Assembly (NCBI GenBank): GCA_934359755.1
Contig: CAKRLV010000001.1
Coordinates: 124,001 to 188,000 of the forward strand
Length of the DNA stretch: 64,000 bases
Direction of reading: 5' to 3'
Source of the DNA: an uncultured Agathobacter sp.
Lineage (GTDB): Bacteria > Bacillota > Clostridia > Lachnospirales > Lachnospiraceae
Shown: in pieces, positions 1-6,915 of the stretch
How the letters are laid out: each line of letters begins with the position of its first letter
Numbering within the stretch: the first letter of the stretch is position 1
Notes under the pieces: model-generated
Database searches by the model: none
The model's input: the letters and a program-made list of their open reading frames with translations, nothing else
Told to the model about the DNA's origin: nothing
Translations under genes and position numbers: made by a program

Positions 1-43
1 TTATCTGATAAAATCAGTTGGTAAACCACAAAAAACAATTTAA
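1..43 (+). CDS. 3' end of an upstream gene, possibly cheD (partial)
   Basis: A 13-codon open stretch in one frame ends with a TAA at 41-43, 15 bp before the next start. The visible residues read YLIKSVGKPQKTI. In related Lachnospiraceae the gene before this hypothetical and the FliA sigma factor is often cheD, and a tail of the form 'y.iksvgk' would suit it. That is inference from context; too little is visible to identify it. Confidence 0.35.
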   Translation, partial: YLIKSVGKPQKTI

Positions 44-57
44 ATAAGGGGATTGAA

Positions 58-399
58 ATGAAGACAAATTATGTTCCGGCTATAATAATGTTGCTTGCAG
101 GGCTGGTTGATAGTGTTATATCTATATATTATAAGTTAGATTTATATTCGTTTACAAAAAGACTCTTGTTGGTTTTGGTTATTTTCTATATACTAGGATG
201 TGTAGTAAAAATAATTCTTGATATCAATTTTCCACTTCCAGATACAGATGCTTCATCGAAGACGGCAGAAGAGATGAAGGGTACCTCTTCTGATAATACA
301 GATGAAACTGATGATGTTGAGAATATTGACACCGGGAATCAGAATGAAGAAAATGACATAAAAGATAATAATACTAATGAAAATGATGCAGAAGAATAA
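58..399 (+). CDS. Small membrane protein of the flagellar operon, unknown function
   Basis: 113-aa protein that I do not recognise. It has two hydrophobic helices (about residues 6-25 and 34-55) and then an acidic, Asn/Asp/Glu/Thr-rich tail (about 60-113) likely to be disordered. A good ribosome site (AAGGGGA) sits about 6 bp before the ATG. Its stop overlaps the region just ahead of the sigma-factor start, so the genes are probably co-transcribed and translationally coupled. Context suggests a role connected with flagella or chemotaxis, but nothing in the sequence shows a biochemical function. Confidence 0.75.
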   Translation: MKTNYVPAIIMLLAGLVDSVISIYYKLDLYSFTKRLLLVLVIFYILGCVVKIILDINFPLPDTDASSKTAEEMKGTSSDNTDETDDVENIDTGNQNEENDIKDNNTNENDAEE

Positions 400-413
400 T
401 GGGTGGTTTTGTC

Positions 414-1181
414 ATGAAGACAGATGATAAAGATAAACTGTGGAAGGATTACAAAAGTAAACCTACACAAGAAATACGTGAGCAGCTTATAATAGAATAT
501 GCACAGTTGGTTAAAATTGTTGCAGGACGATTAAGCATGTATCTTGGCTATAATGTTGAGTATGATGATTTAGTAAGTTACGGCGTTTTTGGACTGATTG
601 ATGCAATAGATAAGTTCGATTGTGATAAGAATGTTAAATTTGAAACATATGCAAGCTTACGTATAAGAGGTGCTATTCTTGATCAAATCAGAAAAATGGA
701 CTGGATTCCGCGCGCTGTAAGACAAAAGCAAAAGAAAATAGATGAGGCTATTAAGAAAATTGAAATGACTACAGGCAAGAATGCCTCAGACGAAGAAGTG
801 GCAAGGGAACTTGGACTGTCAGAAGATGAATATGGAACCTGGCAGTCTCAGCTGAAAGTTACAAATGTTATTTCTTTGAATGAATTTGAGGAAACGGGTC
901 CGGAACCGGTCATGGATGCAACTCATAATTCACACTTTGCAGAACCTGAGGATGTTGTTGCAGAGACTGAATTAAAGCAGATGCTGATAGAATCTTTGGA
1001 TTTGCTTACAGAGAAAGAGAGAAGAGTTATTGAACTTTATTATTATGAAGATTTGACATTAAAGGAAATAAGTCAGATACTAGAGGTGACGGAATCAAGA
1101 ATTTCACAGTTACATACTAAAGCTTTAGTTAAGATGAGAAAAAAGATGGGACCGTATATGAATATTCTGACAGAAAATTAG
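414..1181 (+). CDS. fliA: Flagellar RNA polymerase sigma factor FliA/SigD (sigma-28)
   Basis: 255-aa sigma-70-family factor of the FliA/WhiG group, expected to direct RNA polymerase to late flagellar, motility and chemotaxis promoters. Region 2 is visible near the N-terminus (YDDLVSYGVFGLIDAIDKF, then the FETYASLRIRGAILDQIRK block, and the DWIPRAVR motif typical of FliA). Region 3 follows around residues 115-140, and region 4 ends the protein (LTEKERRVIELYYYEDLTLK and an HTH continuing with EISQILEVTESRISQLH). The in-frame ATG at 399 is also open, but GGGTGG at 401-406 is well placed for the ATG at 414, so I use 414. It lies in the tail of a flagellar operon; a chemoreceptor (23673) and cheR (56381) elsewhere in the window are plausible members of its wider regulon. 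Confidence 0.95.
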   Translation: MKTDDKDKLWKDYKSKPTQEIREQLIIEYAQLVKIVAGRLSMYLGYNVEYDDLVSYGVFGLIDAIDKFDCDKNVKFETYASLRIRGAILDQIRKMDWIPRAVRQKQKKIDEAIKKIEMTTGKNASDEEVARELGLSEDEYGTWQSQLKVTNVISLNEFEETGPEPVMDATHNSHFAEPEDVVAETELKQMLIESLDLLTEKERRVIELYYYEDLTLKEISQILEVTESRISQLHTKALVKMRKKMGPYMNILTEN

Positions 1182-1192
1182 TGGTGGTTATT

Positions 1193-1504
1193 ATGGCTAT
1201 TGGACCTATTGAATTAAATGGAATGATACAAAGGATGGATGATGTTGGGGTTATAAAAAAGCAAGAGGATATAAAACCTATGCTTGACCAGCAAAATATA
1301 CAGGTGCAGGTTGACAAACGTGAAGATGAACTTGCGCATGTTGTTTTAGATACGCAAAAAACTGCGAACCTTGAGAATGATTCAGATGCCAAAGAAGAAG
1401 GCAAGGGTGTATATATAAGAAAATTAACCAAGAAAAAGAAAGAAAAAAAGCAGGATAAAGTTATCAAAAAGAATATATCAGGCAATTTTGATATAAAAAT
1501 ATGA
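1193..1504 (+). CDS. Conserved flagellar-operon hypothetical protein
   Basis: 103-aa soluble, highly charged protein. The ATG at 1193 follows a GTGGTGG ribosome site, which makes it a better start than the in-frame GTG at 1181. The N-terminus (AIGPIELNGMIQRMDD) resembles a short protein regularly found next to fliA in Lachnospiraceae; the C-terminus is very Lys-rich (RKLTKKKKEKKQDKVIKK). No catalytic motif, signal peptide or membrane segment is visible. It sits 12 bp after fliA and 7 bp before the next gene, so it is clearly in the same operon. Function unknown. Confidence 0.8.
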   Translation: MAIGPIELNGMIQRMDDVGVIKKQEDIKPMLDQQNIQVQVDKREDELAHVVLDTQKTANLENDSDAKEEGKGVYIRKLTKKKKEKKQDKVIKKNISGNFDIKI

Positions 1505-1511
1505 GGGAAGC

Positions 1512-2192
1512 ATGATTACAGTAGAAATTATTTTGATTATAATTGGCATTATATTTTTGATTGGAAGCTTTATGGTTAAGGATAAGCTGTCTGCAAAGGA
1601 TGTTGAGAATATAGCCCAATTAAGCGAAGACGAACTTAAAATAATAGTTAACAAACAGTTGAAAAAAGCCCAGTCTGCAATTGAAACTAATATAGAAGAT
1701 GCTATAGAAGAATCAAAAGAAATGACTGTTCGCGCTATGGAAAAGGAATCTAACGAGAAGATATTATCAATCAGTGAATTTTCAGATACAGTTATGGAAT
1801 CTATGAACAAGACACATAATGAAATTATGTTTTTGTACAGTATGCTGAATGATAAGCATAAAGATCTGAGCGAATTTGCAGGAAAACTCCAGGAACTGGC
1901 AGACCGAGTTTCTAAAATGGATTTAAATATAGAAAAAGAAGTACAGGCACAACAGCCTGTTGTTGAGCCTGTAGTGATGCATGATGAAAAAGATGAAAAT
2001 GATGCATTTGCAACGTTTGTCGCACAGCAGCAAACGAGCAATCTTAATGTTATGAATAATAATGATAGTATTTTAACTTTGCACAAACGAGGAATGATGG
2101 ATATAGATATAGCCAGAGAATTAGGATTAGGACTTGGTGAAGTTAAATTAGTAATTGATTTATTTGAAAAGGGAAGACCTGATGAGATTTAA
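1512..2192 (+). CDS. Membrane-anchored coiled-coil protein with C-terminal HTH-like segment (DUF6115-like)
   Basis: 226-aa protein with one N-terminal membrane helix (residues 3-22), a long charged helical/coiled-coil stretch (about 30-145), a variable Gln/Asn-rich linker and a C-terminal segment (LTLHKRGMMDIDIARELGLG) that looks like a helix-turn-helix. This layout matches DUF6115-type proteins at the end of clostridial flagellar operons; the family name is from memory, not a search. It could be a membrane-tethered regulator or scaffold. The last bases overlap the start of the next gene by 11 bp, indicating coupling. Confidence 0.75.
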   Translation: MITVEIILIIIGIIFLIGSFMVKDKLSAKDVENIAQLSEDELKIIVNKQLKKAQSAIETNIEDAIEESKEMTVRAMEKESNEKILSISEFSDTVMESMNKTHNEIMFLYSMLNDKHKDLSEFAGKLQELADRVSKMDLNIEKEVQAQQPVVEPVVMHDEKDENDAFATFVAQQQTSNLNVMNNNDSILTLHKRGMMDIDIARELGLGLGEVKLVIDLFEKGRPDEI

Positions 2193-2961
2193 GTATTATT
2201 TACGTGGAATAGGACTTGGAATTATCTTTGCTGTGCTGATAATGATAATTGCAATCCATAATCACAAAGACAGTTTTTTATCAGATAAAGAAATAATTGA
2301 GAAAGCAAAAGAACTCGGAATGGTTATGAGTGATAATAATTCTGAGAATATTTCTGGCACAGAATTAAAATTTGGAAGTGAGAGTAGTACTACGGAAATA
2401 TATAAAGTAGATACAGAGACTGCTAAAGCTCCAAGCGAGAGTGCTTCTTCCCAGAAGAATGACAAGACTATTTCTAAGGATTCTGAATCAGAAGATGCTC
2501 AATCAGATGGAGCGTCGACAAACAAGAACTTAACAGATAAGACAACAGAAGATAAGAATTCAACTGATAAAGCAGCAGATAAGACAACAGAAGACAAGAA
2601 TTCAACAGATAAGACAACAGATAAGGCTTCAGAAGACAAGAATTCTACTGATAAGACAACAGATAAGGCTTCAGAAGACAAGAATTCAACTGATAAGACA
2701 TCGGAAAAATCATCAGAGAATAAAGATGCAAAGAATAACAATTCACAGACTAACGATTATGTGATTATAAAAGTAAAACAGGGCGATGTATGTAGGACTA
2801 TATCAGAAGCGTTGCAGAATCTAGGACTTGTTGATGATGCAGAAGATTTCAGAAAATATATGGGGAAAAAAGGATATGCTGACCGTATACATGCCGGAGA
2901 GTATAAAATACCCAGGAATTCAACTTATGAAGAAATTGCCCAAATATTAATAAAAAAATAG
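2182..2961 (+). CDS. MltG/YceG-like membrane protein lacking the transglycosylase domain
   Basis: 259-aa protein with an N-terminal membrane helix (about residues 6-23), a low-complexity middle (about 85-190) of repeated Thr/Ser/Asp/Lys units such as DKNSTDKTTDKASE, and a final ~65 residues beginning VIIKVKQGDVCRTISEALQN that match the LysM-like N-terminal domain of endolytic transglycosylase MltG. The protein ends (EEIAQILIKK) before any YceG catalytic core, so a lytic function is not expected. ATG 2182 is preceded by AAAGGGA; an in-frame TTG at 2155 is less likely. It overlaps the previous gene and is the last gene before the rpsB promoter. It may bind peptidoglycan around flagella, but that is inference. 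Confidence 0.8.
   Translation: MRFKYYLRGIGLGIIFAVLIMIIAIHNHKDSFLSDKEIIEKAKELGMVMSDNNSENISGTELKFGSESSTTEIYKVDTETAKAPSESASSQKNDKTISKDSESEDAQSDGASTNKNLTDKTTEDKNSTDKAADKTTEDKNSTDKTTDKASEDKNSTDKTTDKASEDKNSTDKTSEKSSENKDAKNNNSQTNDYVIIKVKQGDVCRTISEALQNLGLVDDAEDFRKYMGKKGYADRIHAGEYKIPRNSTYEEIAQILIKK
2530..2705 (+). repeat. Tandem coding repeats (42-bp type) in the MltG-like gene
   Basis: Successive copies of a unit encoding roughly D-K-N-S-T-D-K-T-T-D-K-A-S-E, with shorter variants at the 5' end. Neighbouring copies are almost identical at the DNA level, suggesting recent slippage or recombination. Copy number is probably variable between strains. Confidence 0.85.
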
Positions 2962-2970
2962 AATTTATTA

Positions 2971-2999
2971 TTGCAAATAAGCCTTTGACATGTTATAAT
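2971..2999 (+). promoter_or_regulatory. rpsB promoter (extended -10)
   Basis: TTGCAA (2971-2976), 17-bp spacer, TATAAT (2994-2999) preceded by TG one base upstream. The predicted transcript starts near 3006 and carries a structured leader. Confidence 0.8.
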
Positions 3000-3012
3000 G
3001 CCAAAGGCTTTA
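2981..3012 (+). terminator. Possible terminator of the flagellar operon overlapping the rpsB promoter
   Basis: GCCTTTG (2981-2987) pairs with CAAAGGC (3002-3008) around a 14-base loop and is followed by a short T stretch. The loop contains the -10 box of the next promoter. The stem is only 7 bp, so it may be weak. Confidence 0.45.
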
Positions 3013-3026
3013 TAACTATAAAACAC

Positions 3027-3088
3027 GTGTGCGGAAGTCTGCTGGTGCCGCTTATACGCTAGAACGGTGGCAGACTATAAGGAAACAC
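3027..3088 (+). ncRNA. Structured rpsB 5' leader (candidate ribosomal-protein leader)
   Basis: Between the promoter and the rpsB ribosome site, a perfect 7-bp stem AGTCTGC (3036-3042)/GCAGACT (3070-3076) encloses a second stem (GCCG 3047-3050 with CGGT 3065-3068), and GTGT (3027-3030) can close the base with ACAC (3085-3088). This nested fold just upstream of rpsB fits an autoregulatory site for ribosomal protein S2. I cannot match it to a named family. Confidence 0.6.
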
Positions 3089-3120
3089 ATGGAAGAAATT
3101 AACCAAATGGAGGTAAAAAA

Positions 3121-3858
3121 ATGAGCGTAATTTCAATGAAACAGTTACTTGAAGCAGGTGTTCATTTCGGACATCAGACAAGAAGATGGAACCCTAAAAT
3201 GGCTCCATACATCTACACAGAGCGTAATGGTATTTATATCATCGACTTACAGAAGTCTGTAGGTAAAGTTGATGAGGCATATGATGCAATTTCTGACATC
3301 GCAGCTCAGGGTGGAACAATTCTTTTCGTAGGAACAAAGAAGCAGGCACAGGATGCTATCAAGACAGAGGCAGAGCGTTGTGGAATGTACTATGTAAACG
3401 AGAGATGGTTAGGTGGAATGCTTACTAACTTCCGTACAATCCAGAGCCGTATCGCCAGATTAAAAGCAATCGAAGCTATGGCAGCTGATGGTACATTTGA
3501 TGTGCTTCCTAAGAAGGAAGTTATCGCACTTAAGAAAGAGTGGGATAAGCTTGAGAAGAACCTTGGTGGAATCAAGGATATGAAGAGAATTCCAGATGCT
3601 ATTTTCGTTGTAGATCCAAAGAAGGAGCGTATCTGTATTCAGGAGGCTCAGGCTTTAGGTATTACTCTTATTGGTATCGCTGATACAAACTGTGATCCAG
3701 ACGAGTTAGATTATGTTATTCCTGGTAATGATGATGCTATCAGAGCAGTTAAGCTTATCGTTTCTAAGATGGCTGATGCTGTTATCGAGGCTAATCAGGG
3801 AGCTGAGGTTGTTGCAGAGGATGCTAACGTTGAGGAAGAGGCTTCAGTAGAAGAATAA
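3121..3858 (+). CDS. rpsB: 30S ribosomal protein uS2
   Basis: 245-aa uS2, which joins late in 30S assembly and helps recruit S1. Family signatures are the N-terminal VISMKQLLEAGVHFGHQTRR and RWNPKMAPYIY blocks and the central VDPKKE and PGNDDAIRAVKLI stretch. Length is normal, with a short acidic tail. The start has a clear AATGGAGG ribosome site. It is transcribed from its own promoter with a structured leader and is followed by tsf, the usual bacterial pairing; a long hairpin lies between the two. Confidence 0.98.
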   Translation: MSVISMKQLLEAGVHFGHQTRRWNPKMAPYIYTERNGIYIIDLQKSVGKVDEAYDAISDIAAQGGTILFVGTKKQAQDAIKTEAERCGMYYVNERWLGGMLTNFRTIQSRIARLKAIEAMAADGTFDVLPKKEVIALKKEWDKLEKNLGGIKDMKRIPDAIFVVDPKKERICIQEAQALGITLIGIADTNCDPDELDYVIPGNDDAIRAVKLIVSKMADAVIEANQGAEVVAEDANVEEEASVEE

Positions 3859-3875
3859 TTTTTATTTATGAAAAT

Positions 3876-3925
3876 ATATACAAGATGCCAATACAAATTT
3901 ATTTGTAATTGGCGTTTTGTGTATA
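3876..3925 (+). terminator. Long hairpin between rpsB and tsf (attenuator or processing site)
   Basis: The core stem is TGCCAAT (3886-3892) with ATTGGCG (3908-3914), plus inner ACAAA/TTTGT pairs; the outer TATACA...TGTATA arms can extend it to about 3876-3925. Only a short, interrupted T tract follows the core stem, so it may attenuate tsf or stabilise or process the mRNA rather than fully terminate. Confidence 0.6.
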
Positions 3926-3950
3926 AATGTAGAAGATGGAGGAATTCAAG

Positions 3951-5030
3951 ATGGCAATTACAGCTGCTATGGTAAAAGAATTGCGTGAGACAACAGGCGC
4001 AGGAATGATGGATTGTAAGAAAGCTTTAACAGAGACAGACGGAGATATGAATGCTGCTGTTGAAGTATTAAGAAAAAGCGGTGCTGCTAAGATGGAGAAG
4101 AAAAAGAGCAGAATCGCAGCTGAGGGTATTACTCGTGTAGCAACAAACGGAAATGTTGCTGTTGTAGTAGAAGTTAACTCAGAGACAGATTTCGTTGCTA
4201 AGAACGAAGTATTCCAGGAGTTTGTTCAGAAGGTTGCTGATGAGGCTCTTGCTTCAGATTTAACTGGTGGAGCAAATGGAGAAGATGTTGAAGCTCTTCT
4301 TGGAACAAATGGATTAAATGATTTACTTGTTGAGAAGACAGCTACAATTGGTGAGAAATTATCTGTTCGTAGATTCATCAAAGTTTCTGGAGATAAGGTT
4401 GCTACTTATATTCACGCTGGTGGAAAGATTGGTGTTTTAGTTGCAGCTACAGGTGCTTCTGATGATGCAGCAGCAGAGGCTCTTGGAAACATCGCTATGC
4501 AGATTGCAGCTATGAATCCACAGTATATTTCAAGAGCTGATATCTCAGCTGATGAACTTGCTAAATTAAAAGAAATCACAATTGACAGTGCTTTAAATGA
4601 TCCTGCATCACTTCCAAAGCCTATTCTTCAGGGATTACTTGAGAAAGCTACATCTGAGAAGTTATGGGGAGAAGAAGATCTTGCAATCTACGAAGAGAAG
4701 AAGAACGATAAGTATTTATTCAACTTCATTTCTGATGCAGCTAAGGCTACACTTGCTGAGTTGGCAATGAACGATAAAGAAAACATCGTTTCTAACAAAA
4801 TCTTTAGCGGATTAGTAGAAGGACGTATTTCTAAGCAGGTTAAAGAAATTTCTCTTCTTGAGCAGACTTACGTTAAGGCTGAGGACGGAAAACAGGCTGT
4901 TGGTAAGTACTTAGAGTCAGTTAACAAAGACCTTAAGATTACTCAGTTTGTACGTTTTGAGGTTGGCGAAGGTATGGAAAAGAAGAACGAAGATTTTGCT
5001 GCCGAAGTTGCTGCTCAGATGAATGCATAA
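3951..5030 (+). CDS. tsf: Translation elongation factor Ts
   Basis: 359-aa EF-Ts, the guanine-nucleotide exchange factor for EF-Tu in the cytoplasm. The N-terminal UBA-like domain is clear (MVKELRETTGAGMMDCKKAL), as is the core motif VVVEVNSETDFVAKNEVF. The protein is longer than the common ~300 aa form because of a charged insertion in the second half. GGAGG at 3938-3942 places the start at ATG 3951; an earlier in-frame ATG at 3936 overlaps the ribosome site. A strong terminator follows. Confidence 0.97.
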   Translation: MAITAAMVKELRETTGAGMMDCKKALTETDGDMNAAVEVLRKSGAAKMEKKKSRIAAEGITRVATNGNVAVVVEVNSETDFVAKNEVFQEFVQKVADEALASDLTGGANGEDVEALLGTNGLNDLLVEKTATIGEKLSVRRFIKVSGDKVATYIHAGGKIGVLVAATGASDDAAAEALGNIAMQIAAMNPQYISRADISADELAKLKEITIDSALNDPASLPKPILQGLLEKATSEKLWGEEDLAIYEEKKNDKYLFNFISDAAKATLAELAMNDKENIVSNKIFSGLVEGRISKQVKEISLLEQTYVKAEDGKQAVGKYLESVNKDLKITQFVRFEVGEGMEKKNEDFAAEVAAQMNA

Positions 5031-5046
5031 TTGATTAATTTGATGT

Positions 5047-5078
5047 GGCCGGGAAGATTTTCCCGGTCATTTCTTTTT
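5047..5078 (+). terminator. Rho-independent terminator after tsf
   Basis: Nine-bp GC-rich stem GGCCGGGAA (5047-5055)/TTCCCGGTC (5060-5068) with a GATT loop, followed by a T-rich tract. Confidence 0.9.
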
Positions 5079-5081
5079 TCC

Positions 5082-5109
5082 TTTACAACATTTGAAAATA
5101 TGTTAAAAT
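5082..5109 (+). promoter_or_regulatory. Promoter of the polysaccharide deacetylase gene
   Basis: TTTACA (5082-5087), 16-bp spacer, TAAAAT (5104-5109) with an upstream TG (extended -10). Confidence 0.65.
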
Positions 5110-5140
5110 AGAAAAGGATATTACTCATTGGAGGGAAACG

Positions 5141-6097
5141 ATGAGCGGCAAAGATACAGAATTACTTGAGCAACAGCGTCAAAGAAGAAAAAGAATCAAC
5201 AAGCTTAAGTCAGCAATTATAATGACTATTTCTATCTGGATGATTGTTTCATTTTTGGCAATATGTATTCTGACTGTTCAGGTTGTGAAATTGAATTCTA
5301 AATTTAATAAATTGGAATTTAATAATGGCAGCAATACAGGTAAAACTGTTACCGAGACACAGATGAATAAAGATACGCAGTCAGAGGATACAAAAGAAAA
5401 GGACACAGAGCTGGCAAAAGTCCAGACTGGAATTGATTCAGAGGATAATATTGCAGGTGAGACAGATGAACATAAAGTTTATCTGACATTTGATTGTGAG
5501 CTTAGTGACAATACGAACGCTATTCTTGACGCATTGAAAGAAAATAATGTAAAAGCTACATTTTTTGTTTCAGGAGATAATTCGGAAGAAGCAAAAGTAA
5601 TATGCAAGCGGATTGTTGATGAGGGACATACTATAGGTATGCATTCATTTAGCAATAGATATAGTACTGTTTATGCATCAGAAGATGCATTTAAAAATGA
5701 CCTGTCAGAGATATCAGATTTTATCTCGCAGACAACTGGGGAGGAGAGTATTTTTTACAGATTTCCTGGTGGCAGTAGCAATCAGATAAGTAATGTTGAT
5801 ATGACAGAATTTGTTAAAATTCTTAATCAGGAGAATATTACATACTTTGATTGGAATGTATCAGCTGGAGATTCTTCAGGTGATTATACAGTTGATGACA
5901 TCGTGAATAATGTTACTACTGGAGTTAAAAAATATAAGACTTCAATTGTTTTATTACATGATGCATCTGATAAGTCCACAACGGCAGCGGCTATTGGCCC
6001 ATTAATTAAAGCTTTAAATAAAAATAAAGCCGATATATTGCCGATTGATGAGAATACATATGTTGTTCAATATATCAAAAATGATACAGTTGAATAA
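5141..6097 (+). CDS. Membrane-anchored polysaccharide deacetylase (NodB) homologue with altered metal ligands
   Basis: 318-aa protein: short charged N-terminus, one membrane helix (about residues 25-50), a Thr/Asp/Glu-rich linker (about 60-115), then an extracytoplasmic NodB domain. Motif 1 is TFDCELS instead of TFDDGPS, keeping the first Asp (base) but with Cys in place of the metal-ligand Asp. Motif 2 is HSFSN, with Asn where the second ligand His normally lies. Motif 3, RFPGGSS, is the clostridial form. Such enzymes usually remove acetyl groups from peptidoglycan; with two of three metal ligands changed, activity is doubtful and it may be a binding or regulatory homologue. It has its own promoter and is followed 18 bp later by a bactofilin gene. 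Confidence 0.88.
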   Translation: MSGKDTELLEQQRQRRKRINKLKSAIIMTISIWMIVSFLAICILTVQVVKLNSKFNKLEFNNGSNTGKTVTETQMNKDTQSEDTKEKDTELAKVQTGIDSEDNIAGETDEHKVYLTFDCELSDNTNAILDALKENNVKATFFVSGDNSEEAKVICKRIVDEGHTIGMHSFSNRYSTVYASEDAFKNDLSEISDFISQTTGEESIFYRFPGGSSNQISNVDMTEFVKILNQENITYFDWNVSAGDSSGDYTVDDIVNNVTTGVKKYKTSIVLLHDASDKSTTAAAIGPLIKALNKNKADILPIDENTYVVQYIKNDTVE

Positions 6098-6115
6098 TTA
6101 AAATGGAGGAAAGAA

Positions 6116-6904
6116 ATGGGACTATTTAAAGATTTTAAGGATGACCTTTCACAGGCAGCAAACGAACTTATTTCCGGAGATGATTTCGAGACAAATGAGA
6201 CAAATGACAATCTTGTTGTAGACACTCTTGGTGAAGAGGTAGATGTTAAATCTGAATTGTCTAAACTTGATGGTCTTTTAGAGCAGGTTAAGGAAGAACC
6301 AAAAGAGGTTGTTAAAGAGGAATTCTTCAGTAAGGCAGAGCAGCCTGAACCAGTTATTCCTGTTCACACAAATAATACACAGAAAGAGGAGCCAGTTAAA
6401 AAGATGAGCGATATACCAGTAATGAATACCAGACCAATAGATCCAGAGAAAGTTGAAGATGAGACATCAGTAATTACAGAGAGCACTGTACTTACAGGAG
6501 ATTTACAGTCTTCAGGTTCTTTTGATATCAAGGGAACAATCAACGGAAATGTTACAAGCAATGGTAAAATTGTTGTTACAGGTGTTATTAATGGAAATAC
6601 AAATTCAGCAGAGTTTTTTGCAGATGTAGCTAAGATCGAAGGTGAAGTAACTAGCACAGGTACAGTTAAGATTGGAGCTGGATCTGTAATTATTGGAAAT
6701 ATCAGTGCAACATCAGCAGTTGTTGCAGGTGCCGTAAAAGGTGATATTGATGTACAGGGACCAGTTGTTGTTGATACATCAGCAGTTATCATGGGAAATA
6801 TCAAATCACGTTCGGTGCAGATTAACAATGGTGCTGTAATCGAAGGCTTCTGTTCTCAGTGCTATGCAGATATCGATGTAGAAGGTCTTTTTGACGGTAA
6901 ATAA
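6116..6904 (+). CDS. Bactofilin-family polymer-forming cytoskeletal protein
   Basis: 262-aa protein with a long acidic N-terminal region (about 1-115) and a C-terminal bactofilin domain (about 120-245) with the regular Gly/Ile/Val β-helix pattern (e.g. SGSFDIKGTINGNVTSNGKI, VIIGNISATSAVVAGAVKGD). Bactofilins polymerise without nucleotide into filaments that localise wall enzymes and shape cells. The preceding gene is a wall-deacetylase homologue, which fits a shared envelope role. A strong GGAGG precedes the ATG and pyrH begins 12 bp after the stop. The N-terminal extension is longer than in minimal bactofilins and probably disordered. Confidence 0.9.
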   Translation: MGLFKDFKDDLSQAANELISGDDFETNETNDNLVVDTLGEEVDVKSELSKLDGLLEQVKEEPKEVVKEEFFSKAEQPEPVIPVHTNNTQKEEPVKKMSDIPVMNTRPIDPEKVEDETSVITESTVLTGDLQSSGSFDIKGTINGNVTSNGKIVVTGVINGNTNSAEFFADVAKIEGEVTSTGTVKIGAGSVIIGNISATSAVVAGAVKGDIDVQGPVVVDTSAVIMGNIKSRSVQINNGAVIEGFCSQCYADIDVEGLFDGK

Positions 6905-6915
6905 AGGAGTTTTAT

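Noticed and set aside
2499..2741. Open minus-strand frame antisense to the MltG-like repeats
   Set aside because: Created by the regular repeat composition on the plus strand; no ribosome site and the product is simple repeats.
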